Shown here in pieces: positions 14,564 to 24,044 of a stretch of DNA of 36,610 nucleotides. A program made the translations under genes and the position numbers. Position 1 is the stretch's first letter, and every line of letters starts with the position of its first letter. Under the pieces are notes generated by a model. That model did not search any database. It was given only the letters and a program-made list of their open reading frames with translations, and was not told where the DNA came from. This stretch comes from an uncultured Planctomycetaceae bacterium (GTDB lineage Bacteria > Planctomycetota > Planctomycetia > Pirellulales > UBA1268), in NCBI GenBank assembly GCA_903885565.1, contig CAISJI010000019.1, forward strand, positions 1-36,610, written 5' to 3'.

Positions 14564-15925
14564 CTACACCGTTTCCCCGCGCACCAGATCCTCCGGCGTC
14601 TGCCGGGCCCGTACCAGGCGGGCCACTCCGCCGTCGATGAGCACTTCGGCCGGCAACGGCTTGGAGTTGTAGTTGCTGGCCATCACAAAGCCATAGGCTC
14701 CGGCGATCTCGATCACGAGTAGATCCCCCACCTTGGCTCGGGGCAGGGCCCGCGTTGCCACGAAGCCGCCGTCGGTCTGCGTGAAGATATCGCCCGACTC
14801 ACACAGCGGGCCCCCCACGGCCACTTCCTCCGCCAGTGCCGCCCGTTCGCTGCCGTCAGCCGAACAGAGGCTCAGCGGATGCCACGATCCATACATCACC
14901 GGCCGGGCGAGCGTGTTAAACCCGGCATCCACGAGGAGATATTTCCGCGTGCCCTGCCGCTTCACCGCCCGCACCTCGGTGATCAGGAAGCCGGCCTCGG
15001 CAGTGAGATACCGCCCCGGCTCGATCTCCAGCCGGAGCGGATGGCCAAAGGCCCCCTCCAGGCGGCGGCGGGTCGTATTCCACAGGTTCAGATACCCGCT
15101 CAGATCGGCATGCACCTCCCCCGGCTTGTAGGGCACGGGCAACCCGCCACCGGCGCTGATCGTTGTCAGCGACCGGCCGACCTCGAGCGCCACCTTCTCC
15201 AGAGCGCCCGCCACCTCGGCCAGATGCTCCAGGTCGGTGCCGCTGCCGATATGCATGTGCAGGCCGGTGATGGAGAGCCCCGCCCACTCCGCCCGCTTGA
15301 GCACCTCGGGGATTTCTTCATGCCAGATGCCGTGCTTGGAGCCCTCGCCGCCGGTGTTGGTTTTCTGGCTGTGGCCGTGGCCGAAGCCGGGGTTCACCCG
15401 CAGCGTCACCTCAGCGCCCGGCACGCGCTCGGCGAGTTGTTCGAGCATGTCACTGGAGCCGCAGTTGACATGAATGCCCAGCCGGGCCACGGTGTCGAGG
15501 CTGTCGCGATCGAAGATGTCGGCGGTGTAGACGATCGGATGCACCGGAGGCAGCCCATCGCGGGAAGTGCTGCGGTCGGCATGCGGGGCAAACCCGGCAG
15601 CCAGAGCCCGGTGGATTTCTCCAGTGCTCACCGCATCGACCACCACCCCTTCCCGCCGCAGCAGGCTGAGCACGGCCAGATTCGAACAGGCCTTCTGCGC
15701 GAACCGCACCGTATCCCAGCCGCCGCCCGGTCCGGAGGCACGCGTGAGGTCGCGGCTGCGCCGGCGGATCATCTCGGCGTCGTAAACATAGAGCGGCGTG
15801 CCATAGTTTCGGGCCAGTTCGGCCACGCCAACTTCAGCAATGCTTGGCCGCAGCGGGGGCGCCGGATGAACCGATTCGGCAGGGGGGGCTGTCGGCAATT
15901 GCGCGCCGTTGGTTGGGCTCATCAT
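14564..15925 (-). CDS. lysA: Diaminopimelate decarboxylase
   Basis: About 453 residues; last step of lysine synthesis, meso-diaminopimelate to lysine plus CO2. It is a PLP alanine-racemase-fold enzyme. The cofactor lysine is K78 in VRFAQKACSN. HMHIGSG and SAGGGLPVPY bind cofactor phosphate, EIEPGRYL follows, and GPLCESGD supplies the active-site Cys from the partner subunit. Motifs such as FAQKACSN and GHGHSQKTNTGG are those of the E. coli-type LysA rather than the more common YAxKAN type. Two ATGs (15925, 15922) are in tandem. The upstream exported protein gene ends 15 bases before, so the two are probably co-transcribed. Confidence 0.95.
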   Translation of the reverse strand: MMSPTNGAQLPTAPPAESVHPAPPLRPSIAEVGVAELARNYGTPLYVYDAEMIRRRSRDLTRASGPGGGWDTVRFAQKACSNLAVLSLLRREGVVVDAVSTGEIHRALAAGFAPHADRSTSRDGLPPVHPIVYTADIFDRDSLDTVARLGIHVNCGSSDMLEQLAERVPGAEVTLRVNPGFGHGHSQKTNTGGEGSKHGIWHEEIPEVLKRAEWAGLSITGLHMHIGSGTDLEHLAEVAGALEKVALEVGRSLTTISAGGGLPVPYKPGEVHADLSGYLNLWNTTRRRLEGAFGHPLRLEIEPGRYLTAEAGFLITEVRAVKRQGTRKYLLVDAGFNTLARPVMYGSWHPLSLCSADGSERAALAEEVAVGGPLCESGDIFTQTDGGFVATRALPRAKVGDLLVIEIAGAYGFVMASNYNSKPLPAEVLIDGGVARLVRARQTPEDLVRGETV

Positions 15926-15940
15926 GATGGTGTCCGGAGG

Positions 15941-17674
15941 TCAGCGGGGGGCGGGAAAGCGCTGCGGCTGGTCGCGGCCCGGCCGCCCGGCGGGATCGAT
16001 CCCCACCTCGCCCGGAACGCCAGGGGGAACCGCCATCGCGGCGCCGGCCTCCAAGACGCCGGCGCCGGCGGAAATCCTCGTGGCAACTCCCCGTTCTATC
16101 GGCTTGATCGACATCTTGACCAGCGTGGCATCGGCATCGTCGCGGGCCGCTTGGCCAGCCCGCAGGGCGGCGGCGCTTGCCTGAGGGCCGGCGCCCCGAC
16201 CAGCGGCATACTCCAGCATGCGATCGGCGGCCATCTGCAGGGCCACGCCCGGCACGCCAATTTTCTCCGACTCAGCATTCGGCCGGCCAACATTCTCCAA
16301 CAGGCCAGGCAGACGCTTTTCCGGATCGCCGCCGGTGAGGATGAAGGCATATTTGGGGGTCACGGCCAGCGTGATGTCGAGCGTGTCGCCGAGGGTGTCA
16401 ACCGCCGGAGTGCCGGTCAGATCGACGCCAATCGAATGGAGCGTGGCGGCCCCCACCTTGCCGCTGTCAAACCGCACCGTCACGCCGCGGGGCAGCGGGG
16501 TTCCCGGGCCAAACTGTTGCTTCAGTTTCTGCTGCAGAGCAGCCCCATCGGCCACCGCCACGCCGGCAGTGATCAAGGGCTCGGGGGAGTCGCCGGTGGC
16601 GGCGCTTGTATCGATCGTGATCGCAGCATCGACGGCGCCGGAGGAGGTCACTGCGGCGAGCAGTTCCTGAAACAGGCCGGCCAGCATCCGCGTGGTGCGA
16701 TCGCCTCCGCCAGCGGGAAGAGCCCCGGCAACCGCAGCCTGCAGCATCGAGCGCTGTGATTCTGTCAGCGGCACCACCGCTTGGCCGCGCAGCGTGGCCG
16801 GTTTGCCATCGGCCGTGGGGGCAGTCGCCACGGTCGGCTTCGCCGTCGAGCCGGCCGACCTGGGGCCCACCAAGGCCACGAACCGGTTTTCCAGGAAAAC
16901 CTCGTTCTCCTCAGGCGACAAGGTCGCCCCAAGACTGAGCGTCTCCACGCCGGCGAGCCCCGCGACAGCCGCCTTGAGCGTGGCCGCATCGACCGGGCGT
17001 CCCTGTTGGGCGGAGGCTGCCGCCATCTGTTCGATGGCCAGCCCCATCAGCGCCCGCAACGGCTCCGGCATCAGATGGGGATGGGCTTCCAGCGCGAGCG
17101 AGTAGTTGGCCACCAAGGGCTCGAGAATCGGCGCCGGATCGAGATCCTCAACCGACTCCGGCAGCGTGCCCTGCTGGGCGATGATCGCCCAGCCGTTGGA
17201 TTCGGCGATGTCGAAGGAGAGTCCGCTCGGCAGCGTCACACTGCGGATGCCGTCGGTCCGCTGCACCGGGCCGGTCACTCCCTGCAGCGAATCGAGCAGT
17301 TTGTCGAGGTCCTTCACCGGCACGAATCCGAGCACCGCGATGGCGTCGTTTTCGGTCGTGACGACAACCCCCAGCGGCCGCTTGACGTCGAGCCCCGCCA
17401 AGCCTTTTCCCTGCGTGGAGAGCATCAGGATCGATTCCATCATGCCCGCCAGCGCCGGGTTGTCGATGTGCGGGCCCAGCCAAGTGAGCTGCTTTCGCAG
17501 ATCGGCATAGCTGTCGCACGCCGCCACAGCCATCACGCTCTGGCCGGCCAGAGTCTGGCCAGCGGCGGGCTGAGACTGAGTGAGCGATTGGGCGGTGGCC
17601 GGGAGCGACCAGCCGCCAGCGGCGAGCAGAGTCAGGCACACAATCAGCCAGCGGGGCAGGGCACAAGCGGACAT
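15941..17674 (-). CDS. Exported protein of unknown function
   Basis: About 577 residues, not recognised. ATG 17674 begins a clear signal peptide (MSACALPRWLIVCLTLLAAG, then PATAQ as the likely cleavage region), with GGAG 11 bases upstream. The mature part is Ala/Gly/Pro-rich without cysteine motifs apart from ACDSYADLRKQL near the start. It resembles long planctomycete exported proteins whose body alternates short beta and helical stretches, with phrases like GVVVTTENDAIAVLGFVPV and KYAFILTGGDPEKRLPGLL. No catalytic motif is seen. The gene is divergent from the site-2 protease (85 bases between starts) and lies immediately upstream of lysA. Confidence 0.7.
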   Translation of the reverse strand: MSACALPRWLIVCLTLLAAGGWSLPATAQSLTQSQPAAGQTLAGQSVMAVAACDSYADLRKQLTWLGPHIDNPALAGMMESILMLSTQGKGLAGLDVKRPLGVVVTTENDAIAVLGFVPVKDLDKLLDSLQGVTGPVQRTDGIRSVTLPSGLSFDIAESNGWAIIAQQGTLPESVEDLDPAPILEPLVANYSLALEAHPHLMPEPLRALMGLAIEQMAAASAQQGRPVDAATLKAAVAGLAGVETLSLGATLSPEENEVFLENRFVALVGPRSAGSTAKPTVATAPTADGKPATLRGQAVVPLTESQRSMLQAAVAGALPAGGGDRTTRMLAGLFQELLAAVTSSGAVDAAITIDTSAATGDSPEPLITAGVAVADGAALQQKLKQQFGPGTPLPRGVTVRFDSGKVGAATLHSIGVDLTGTPAVDTLGDTLDITLAVTPKYAFILTGGDPEKRLPGLLENVGRPNAESEKIGVPGVALQMAADRMLEYAAGRGAGPQASAAALRAGQAARDDADATLVKMSIKPIERGVATRISAGAGVLEAGAAMAVPPGVPGEVGIDPAGRPGRDQPQRFPAPR

Positions 17675-17759
17675 GGGCGAAGACTCCAAAGACGGGCGGG
17701 ACGAGCCCGATAGTTTACCCTTTTCCAGACGGGAGAGAAAACCGTTATTCTGAACAGAC

Positions 17760-18662
17760 ATGGCCGCGTTTCCCGTTGCAATAGAACCAGACTCCTCCGG
17801 GCTCCTGCGGCCGCGTTGGTGGGTGCCGCTGCGCGTTCCGGCCCTGCTCTATCTCTGCACCGCGATCACGACCTTTGCCGCGGGCGTGGTGGGGTGGCAG
17901 CCGGTGGTGTGGGGCCTCGATGCCGATGTGGCTGCCCAATTCAGTCAGTATTGGGGCCGCGGTGCCACCTACATGGTGGCCGTGCTGGCGGTGCTCACGG
18001 CCCACGAGGCGGGGCACTTCATCGCCGCCAGACGCCATGGCATTCGCGCCACGCTCCCCTATTTTCTTCCCGTCCCCGTGCTGCTGACAGGAACGCTCGG
18101 CGCTGTGATCGGCATGGATGGCCTGCGGGCCAGCCGCCGGCAACTCTTCGACATTTCGCTGGCCGGTCCCGTGGCGGGGCTGATTGTGGCCCTGCCGGTC
18201 ATGGCCTTGGGATTGTATGGAGGCGTCGAGGCCGAGTCGTCGCTGTTTGCCCTGCCCCCGATCGCCGGCTGGATGCTCAAACTCCTGCGTCCTGAATTGG
18301 CGTTCGGAGCGGCCATCGAGCCCAATGCCCTGCTCATGGCCGGTTGGGTGGGCATGCTGGTGACCGGCCTCAACATGATCCCCATCAGCCAGCTCGACGG
18401 GGGGCATATCATCTACGCCCTCTTCGGCGAGCGGTCGAAGTGGATTGCCCGCGCGGTGCTGATCTCGGCCATTGCCGCGATCGTGCTGCTGGGACGCATC
18501 AACTGGGTGGTGATGGTGGTGATCGTGACGCTTCTGGGAGCCGACCATCCCCCCACCCGCGACGACGGCCAGCCCCTGGGGCCGGTGCGGACCGCCCTCG
18601 GCCTGCTGTCGCTGCTGATCCCGCTGGTGACGTTCATGCCCGAGCCGCTGACGCTAGAATGA
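17760..18662 (+). CDS. Site-2 protease family (M50) metalloprotease
   Basis: 300 residues with about six membrane segments. The zinc motif HEAGH is at 82-86, preceded by a hydrophobic stretch. The second metal ligand motif is NMIPISQLDGGH at 205-216 (Asp213). These are the defining residues of intramembrane M50 proteases. No PDZ domain is seen between them, unlike RseP, so it belongs with the shorter S2P group. Its substrate is unknown; relatives cleave anti-sigma factors or membrane signals. It starts a plus-strand series that continues with glyA ~115 bases later. Confidence 0.88.
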   Translation: MAAFPVAIEPDSSGLLRPRWWVPLRVPALLYLCTAITTFAAGVVGWQPVVWGLDADVAAQFSQYWGRGATYMVAVLAVLTAHEAGHFIAARRHGIRATLPYFLPVPVLLTGTLGAVIGMDGLRASRRQLFDISLAGPVAGLIVALPVMALGLYGGVEAESSLFALPPIAGWMLKLLRPELAFGAAIEPNALLMAGWVGMLVTGLNMIPISQLDGGHIIYALFGERSKWIARAVLISAIAAIVLLGRINWVVMVVIVTLLGADHPPTRDDGQPLGPVRTALGLLSLLIPLVTFMPEPLTLE

Positions 18663-18776
18663 GGCGATCCGCCAGCGGGCTCAAAGCCCCCTTCGTTGAC
18701 GCTTTTCGCTGCCCCCAGCACAATTCCCCTGTCGTCCCCGCTGCCGGGAACGCCCCCACAAAAAAGGAACCCAGAC

Positions 18777-20045
18777 GTGAGTGAGATGAATTTCGTTGAG
18801 CAGGAAGATCCCGCTGTGTGGGCTGCGATCTCCGCGGAGCAGACCCGCCAGCAGGATGGGCTGGAGATGATCGCCAGCGAGAATTTCACCAGCCCCGCCG
18901 TGATGCAGGCGGTGGGCAGCGTGCTGACAAATAAATATGCCGAGGGCTATCCGGGCCACCGCTATTACGGCGGCTGCGAGTGTGTCGATCTGGTCGAGGA
19001 TCTGGCCCGCGACCGGGCCAAGCAGCTCTTTGGCGCCGAGCATGCCAATGTGCAGCCGCATTCGGGGAGTCAGGCCAATTCCGCGGTCTATCTCGCCGCT
19101 CTCCAGCCGGGCGACACGGTGCTGGCGTTTGATCTGGCGCATGGCGGCCATCTCACCCACGGCATGAAGCTCAACAGCTCCGGCATCTTTTATCGGTTTA
19201 TTCACTACGGCGTGCGGCGCGGCGACAACCTGCTCGATCTCGATCAGGTTGCCACCCTCGCCCGGGAGCACAAGCCGAAGATGATTGTGGCCGGGGCCAG
19301 CGCCTATCCCCGCGAGATCCCCCATGCCACGTTTGCCGAAATCGCCCGCGAGGTGGGGGCAAAGCTGTTGGTCGACATGGCACACTATGCCGGGCTGGTG
19401 GCGGCTGGCCTCCACAACAACCCCGTGCCCGTCGCCGACTTTGTCACCAGCACGACCCACAAAACACTGCGTGGCCCGCGCGGCGGCATCGCGATGTGCC
19501 GTGCGGAAAACGCCAAGGCCCTCGATCGCTCCGTCTTCCCCGGCACGCAGGGGGGGCCGCTGATGCATGTGATCGCCGGGAAGGCTGTGGCCTTTGGCGA
19601 GGCGCTGCGGCCCGACTTCAAAATCTATGCGCAGAAGGTTGTGGACAATGCCCGGGCTCTGGCGGCGGCGCTTGCCGCCGGCGGCGTGCGGCTCGTCAGC
19701 GGCGGCACAGACAACCACCTGATGCTGGTCGATGTCACGCCCTTGGGGATCGGCGGAAAGCTGGCCGAGGAGGTGCTCGATCGCTGTGGCATCACCTGCA
19801 ACAAGAACATGATCCCCTTCGACCAGCGCAAGCCGATCGATCCCTCCGGGATCCGGCTCGGCACCCCGGCGCTCACCACCCGCGGCATGGGCACCGACGA
19901 GATGCAGCAGGTGGCCGCTTGGATCCTGCGGGCGCTGCGGGCGCCCGACGATGAGCGGATGATCGCCGCCACCAAGGGAGATGTGGCAGCGCTGGCCGAA
20001 CAGTTTCCGGTGCCCGCTGCCAAACTTGTGGTGGCAGCACGATGA
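18777..20045 (+). CDS. glyA: Serine hydroxymethyltransferase
   Basis: 422 residues; converts serine and tetrahydrofolate to glycine and methylene-tetrahydrofolate with PLP. GTG 18777 is chosen because AAGGAA lies 8 bases before it; ATG 18786 is the next option. Motifs are [12 protein letters not shown] (31-42), [23 protein letters not shown] (93-101), and the cofactor lysine K229 in [13 protein letters not shown]. The stop overlaps the start of aguB (ATGA at 20042-20045), so folate one-carbon and polyamine genes are coupled in translation. Confidence 0.96.
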   Translation: MSEMNFVEQEDPAVWAAISAEQTRQQDGLEMIASENFTSPAVMQAVGSVLTNKYAEGYPGHRYYGGCECVDLVEDLARDRAKQLFGAEHANVQPHSGSQANSAVYLAALQPGDTVLAFDLAHGGHLTHGMKLNSSGIFYRFIHYGVRRGDNLLDLDQVATLAREHKPKMIVAGASAYPREIPHATFAEIAREVGAKLLVDMAHYAGLVAAGLHNNPVPVADFVTSTTHKTLRGPRGGIAMCRAENAKALDRSVFPGTQGGPLMHVIAGKAVAFGEALRPDFKIYAQKVVDNARALAAALAAGGVRLVSGGTDNHLMLVDVTPLGIGGKLAEEVLDRCGITCNKNMIPFDQRKPIDPSGIRLGTPALTTRGMGTDEMQQVAAWILRALRAPDDERMIAATKGDVAALAEQFPVPAAKLVVAAR

Positions 20046-20917
20046 CCCGCGCAGGCGGCGGTGTGCTGCGCATCGGGCTGGTGCAATCGGCCTGCACGGC
20101 CGATCGCGCCGGGAACATCGAGCAGGCATTGGCCGGCGTGGCGGCGGCAGCGCGGCAGGGGGCGGAGGTGGTCTGCCTCCAGGAACTCTTCGCTGGAGAG
20201 TATCCCTGCCAGAGTGAGGATCACGAGAAGTTTCAGGAGGCGGAGGGGGTGCCCGGACCGCTCACCGAGGCGTTATCGGCGGCTGCCCGCGAGCATGGTG
20301 TGGTGCTGGTGGGAAGCCTGTTTGAGCGGCGCACACCTGGGCTGTTCCACAACACCGCAGTGGTGTTTGAGCGCGACGGTACCCAGGTGGGGCTCTACCG
20401 CAAGATGCACATCCCCGATGATCCACACTACTACGAGAAGTTTTATTTCGCCCCGGGCGACACCGGCTTCATGGCTGTTCCCACCAGCCGCTTGGCGGTA
20501 GGGCCGCTGGTCTGCTGGGATCAGTGGTATCCCGAGGCGGCACGGCTCACGGCTCTGGCGGGGGCGCAGGTGCTCTTCTATCCCACCGCCATCGGTTGGC
20601 TGGATGGCGAGGAGCAACTGCATCGCCAGCAGTATGAATCGTGGGACACGATGCTGCGCAGCCATGCCATTGCCAATGGTGTGTTTGTGGTGGCGGTGAA
20701 CCGTACGGGCCGCGAGGGGGCGCTTTCGTTCTGGGGCGCCAGCGTCGTCTATGCGCCGAGTGGCCAGCGCCTGGCCTGCACCAGCCACGAGCGGCCCGAG
20801 ACGGTGGTCGTGGAGTGCGATCTGGAGCAGATTGAATGGTCGCGCACACGTTGGCCGTTCTTTCGTGATCGGCGCATCGACAGCTACGAAGGTCTCCTCC
20901 AGCGCTGGGGAAAATAG
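20042..20917 (+). CDS. aguB: N-carbamoylputrescine amidase
   Basis: 291 residues of the nitrilase superfamily. The catalytic triad is visible: Glu48 (CLQELF), Lys121 (YRKMHIPDD) and Cys158 (VCWDQWYPE). The [10 protein letters not shown] and [11 protein letters not shown] stretches are typical of N-carbamoylputrescine amidase, which releases putrescine, CO2 and ammonia. The next gene, five bases downstream, is agmatine deiminase, which makes its substrate. Together they form the agmatine-to-putrescine route. The start ATG overlaps the glyA stop. Confidence 0.93.
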   Translation: MTRAGGGVLRIGLVQSACTADRAGNIEQALAGVAAAARQGAEVVCLQELFAGEYPCQSEDHEKFQEAEGVPGPLTEALSAAAREHGVVLVGSLFERRTPGLFHNTAVVFERDGTQVGLYRKMHIPDDPHYYEKFYFAPGDTGFMAVPTSRLAVGPLVCWDQWYPEAARLTALAGAQVLFYPTAIGWLDGEEQLHRQQYESWDTMLRSHAIANGVFVVAVNRTGREGALSFWGASVVYAPSGQRLACTSHERPETVVVECDLEQIEWSRTRWPFFRDRRIDSYEGLLQRWGK

Positions 20918-20922
20918 CAGCG

Positions 20923-21984
20923 ATGGCCGGCGATTCCCCAGAGACCCGTGGCGAAACTCCAGCGGCGCTGGGCTATCGCCTCGCGGCAGAATGGGAGCCA
21001 CACGCCGCTACCTGGCTGGCCTGGCCGCATCGCCGGGCCACCTGGCTGGGCGACTTCGCGCCGATTCCGGGGGTATTTTCCTCCTTCATCCGCCTGCTGG
21101 CAGGCTACGAACCGGTGCGTGTGGTGGCAAGCGGGGCGGCCCTTGAGCAGGCAGAGGAGCTTGTGGGGGGTGTCGCCAATGTGACGCTTGTCAATATTCC
21201 CACCAGCGATTCCTGGCTGCGCGACACCGGGCCGGTGTTCCTGCTGCCACGGCCGGGGCGAACGCTCGAGCCGGCGGCGGTCGCGTGGGAGTGGAATGCC
21301 TGGGGGGGCAAGTATCCGCCCTGGGACACCGATGCCGCGGTCAGCCGGGCGGTGGCCCGGCGGGAGGGACTACGCCTCTTTGAGCCCGGACTGGTGCTGG
21401 AGGGGGGCGCGCTGGAAACGGATGGGGCGGGAACGCTGTTGGTCAATGCGGCGTGCGTCGATTCCCCCACGCGGAATCCCGGCGTGTCGCGGGCGCAGAT
21501 GGAACGAGCCCTCTGCGACAACCTGGGGATCGATCGTGTCTGGTGGGTGGGGGGTGAACTGGCGGGTGACGATACCGACGGCCATATCGACCAATTGGCC
21601 CGGTTTGTCGCTCCGGGGTGTGTGGTGGCGGCCCGCCAGCCCGACCCGCTCGATCCCAACCATGCCGCGCTGGAGGCCAATCTCGCGCTGCTGCGTGCGC
21701 TGGTCGATCAGCAGGGGCAACGTCTGGAAGTGGTGCCGATCGATATCCCCTCCCGGTTTTCCTTCCGGGGCACCCAGTTGCCCGCGAGCCACCTCAATTT
21801 CTACCTGGCCAATGGGTTGGTTGCCGTGCCGGTGTTCCACGACCGCACCGACGCCGCGGCCCTCCGCCGCTTGGAAACCTGTTTTCCGGGGCGAAACATT
21901 GTGCCGGTGGCGGCTGACGCCCTGGTGCGGGGCCGCGGTGCCCTCCACTGCATCACCCGCGATCAGCCAGCGTGGCCTGGCTGA
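20923..21984 (+). CDS. aguA: Agmatine deiminase
   Basis: 353 residues of the peptidylarginine deiminase-like family; converts agmatine to N-carbamoylputrescine and ammonia. Motifs are EWEPHAATWLAWPH, SWLRDTGPVF, WNAWGGKYPPW, LEGGALETDG, DDTDGHIDQLARF (catalytic His) and, near the C-terminus, GRGALHCITRDQP with the nucleophile Cys at about 343. It begins five bases after the aguB stop. No arginine decarboxylase for making agmatine is in the window. Confidence 0.95.
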   Translation: MAGDSPETRGETPAALGYRLAAEWEPHAATWLAWPHRRATWLGDFAPIPGVFSSFIRLLAGYEPVRVVASGAALEQAEELVGGVANVTLVNIPTSDSWLRDTGPVFLLPRPGRTLEPAAVAWEWNAWGGKYPPWDTDAAVSRAVARREGLRLFEPGLVLEGGALETDGAGTLLVNAACVDSPTRNPGVSRAQMERALCDNLGIDRVWWVGGELAGDDTDGHIDQLARFVAPGCVVAARQPDPLDPNHAALEANLALLRALVDQQGQRLEVVPIDIPSRFSFRGTQLPASHLNFYLANGLVAVPVFHDRTDAAALRRLETCFPGRNIVPVAADALVRGRGALHCITRDQPAWPG

Positions 21985-22046
21985 AATCCCCGCGGCGATC
22001 TGCTCTTGCCTCAGCTTGCCCGAGGGGCCACGATTTACTCCCAGCA

Positions 22047-22065
22047 GGGGGGCCGTTATGGCCCC
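22047..22065. other. Intergenic hairpin after aguA
   Basis: GGGGCC-GTTAT-GGCCCC forms a perfect 6-bp stem in the 159-base gap after aguA. No T-run follows, so it may be a pause or an mRNA stability structure rather than a full terminator. GGTGAACG occurs twice just downstream (22078-22085 and 22094-22101). Confidence 0.3.
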
Positions 22066-22143
22066 ATGTTCGCTCCGGGTGAACGCAGCCCGAGGTGAAC
22101 GGAGCCAGTGCCGCACCGGCCGCAGAAGAAAAAAGGGGCAGCG

Positions 22144-22641
22144 ATGGAGCAATTGGCAGCAGTGATGCAGGGGTTTGTCTCGGTGTTGGCGCGGCTTTTG
22201 TTGGCCGCCGTTTTTCTCGCCAGCGCCATCGGCAACAAAATTCCCCAGTTCAAGCAGACGGCCGAATACATGCGCGCCGAGGGAGTGCCCAATTCCAAAC
22301 TGGCGCTGTTTGGCGCGATCGGCCTGTTGTTGCTCGGCGGCCTGTCGGTTGTGGCGGGGGCATGGACCCGGATCGGGGCTTTTTTCCTGCTGGTGTTTTT
22401 GGTAGCAGCCACCTACTACTTCCACGATTTCTGGAGTTTTCCCGACCCGATGCAGCGGCAGTTGCAAACGATTCAGTTCATGAAGAACATGGCGATCGCC
22501 GGCGGCCTCCTTTCGCTGATGGCATTTGGGGGCGGGCCGTGGAGTGTGGATGGCTGGATCAGCCGTCGACAAGCAGAAGTGGAGGCGGAGGCCCCCACCG
22601 CCAAGCCGCGCGTGACAGCCAAGCCGACGGCGCAGGCCTGA
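22144..22641 (+). CDS. DoxX family membrane protein
   Basis: 165 residues with four membrane helices, the DoxX fold: LARLLLAAVFLASAIGN with NKIPQF following (the region that in the family reads xxGxxKL), then LFGAIGLLLLGGLSVVAG, IGAFFLLVFLVAATYYFHDFW, and the final MAIAGGLLSLMAFG. A Pro/Ala/Thr/Lys-rich tail follows. ATG 22144 is chosen because AAGGGG lies 6 bases upstream; an earlier frame start at 22108 lacks a site. Family members are linked to membrane redox or quinone handling, but the role here is unknown. Confidence 0.85.
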   Translation: MEQLAAVMQGFVSVLARLLLAAVFLASAIGNKIPQFKQTAEYMRAEGVPNSKLALFGAIGLLLLGGLSVVAGAWTRIGAFFLLVFLVAATYYFHDFWSFPDPMQRQLQTIQFMKNMAIAGGLLSLMAFGGGPWSVDGWISRRQAEVEAEAPTAKPRVTAKPTAQA

Positions 22642-22777
22642 GGCTGGTTTTTTGGGCTGCCGGTGCGCTGGCCTTGCGCGGCAGTGCCGCAGACGTTGGG
22701 CCGTGGGGAAATTGGATCGTGAGTTCGTGAGGCAGGGGATAGGGTGTTCGGTTCACACTGTGCATTGGGGGTGGGGT

Positions 22778-24019
22778 ATGTTGTGCAGCACGCGGTGGGC
22801 GGTTGGGCTGGGCTGTGTCTTGACGGGCCTCCTGGTGGCTGGTCCGCTGACTGACTGCCGGGCGGCTGACACTGCCGTGCAGACGCCGCCAAAGGCCCCA
22901 GCAAAGCTTTCTCAACAGGGATCATCAGCGACCATGAATCTCACCGTCACGCCGTTTGGCACGCTCGCGGATGGGCAGGCTGTCGCGCTCTATACGCTGG
23001 AAGTGCCGGGCGGCTGGCGGGCCACCGTGACAGACTACGGAGCGATCCTCACCAGCTTCCGCGTTCCCTCCCGCAGCCCAAGTGGCCAGCCGGTCGACGT
23101 GGTGCTCGGCTTTGACACGCTGGAAAAATATCTCGCCGGCCATCCCTACTTCGGCGCCAGCTGCGGCCGGGTATCGAACAGAGTGGCCGGCGGCGCGTTT
23201 GAGATCGACGGCAAGGGCTATCAGTTGGCACGCAACAACGGCGAAAATCACCTGCATGGCGGCACGGTCGGATTCGACAAGCAACTCTGGAAGGGAACTC
23301 CCAAGGTCACCGATCAGGGGCCAGCGGTGGAGTTTGAGCGGGTGTCGCCCGATGGCGAGGAGGGCTATCCGGGCCGGCTGAGTGTCAAGGTGGTCTACAC
23401 GCTCACCCCCGCCGGTGAATTGCGGATCGATTTTACGGCCACCACCACCGCCCCCACGATCGTCAACCTCGTGCACCATTCCTATTGGAATCTGGCGGGT
23501 CAGGCCAGCGGCGACGTTCGCGCTCAGGAACTGGTCGTCTATGCCGACACCTACCTGCCAGTCGATGCCGGCAGCATTCCCACCGGCACGTTTGCTCCGG
23601 TGGCCGGCACGCCGTTTGATTTCCGGCCGGAGCGCAAGCCCCCCGCCACGCTCGGCGCAGCGCTCGACCTCCTCCCCCCCTCGGCCGACGGCAAGGATCC
23701 CGGCGGCGTCGACCACAATTTTGTCGTCCGCGGCTGGGCCCCCGACGGCACGCTGCGCCCGGTGGCAACGCTGCGCGATCCTGCCAGCGGCCGGAGCATG
23801 GAACTGCTCTCCGATCAGCCGGGGGTGCAGGTTTACACCGGCAACTACCTCGACAGCACCCTCACCGGCAAGGCGGAAGCCGTCTACGCCAAACATGGCG
23901 GGATCTGTCTGGAGACGCAGAAATATCCCGACAGCATCCACCATCCCGACTGGCCCACCACCCGGCTCAACCCCGGGCAGACCTACCGGCATACGATGGT
24001 CCATCGCTTCACGAAATGA
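22778..24019 (+). CDS. galM: Aldose 1-epimerase (galactose mutarotase), exported
   Basis: About 413 residues. ATG 22778 starts a signal peptide (MLCSTRWAVGLGCVLTGLL, AGPLTDCRAA as the likely end), so the enzyme is probably periplasmic. The upstream frame before this ATG has no such signal. Motifs are GRVSNRVAGGAF, NGENHLHGGTVGFDKQLW (catalytic His region), HHSYWNLAG (second His), VDHNFV and CLETQKYPDSIHHPDWP (general base Glu). It interconverts alpha and beta forms of aldoses. The next gene starts ~25 bases later on the same strand. Confidence 0.92.
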   Translation: MLCSTRWAVGLGCVLTGLLVAGPLTDCRAADTAVQTPPKAPAKLSQQGSSATMNLTVTPFGTLADGQAVALYTLEVPGGWRATVTDYGAILTSFRVPSRSPSGQPVDVVLGFDTLEKYLAGHPYFGASCGRVSNRVAGGAFEIDGKGYQLARNNGENHLHGGTVGFDKQLWKGTPKVTDQGPAVEFERVSPDGEEGYPGRLSVKVVYTLTPAGELRIDFTATTTAPTIVNLVHHSYWNLAGQASGDVRAQELVVYADTYLPVDAGSIPTGTFAPVAGTPFDFRPERKPPATLGAALDLLPPSADGKDPGGVDHNFVVRGWAPDGTLRPVATLRDPASGRSMELLSDQPGVQVYTGNYLDSTLTGKAEAVYAKHGGICLETQKYPDSIHHPDWPTTRLNPGQTYRHTMVHRFTK

Positions 24020-24044
24020 TCTTCAGCCTCACGGACGCTGCCCC

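Noticed and set aside
14879..16759. Long plus-strand frame of 626 codons
   Set aside because: It lies antisense to lysA and the exported protein gene, both of which have clear motifs or a signal peptide. Its composition is Arg/Gly/His-rich and it has no family signature.
18681..20129. Minus-strand frame of 482 codons
   Set aside because: It is antisense to glyA, which has all catalytic motifs.
22078..22101. Direct repeat GGTGAACG before the DoxX gene
   Set aside because: It is only eight bases long, with no promoter or partner site around; chance cannot be excluded.
23382..24044. Upstream extension of the rhomboid frame over galM
   Set aside because: It is Pro/Arg/Ser-rich noise in an alternative frame of galM; membrane helices begin after ATG 24045.
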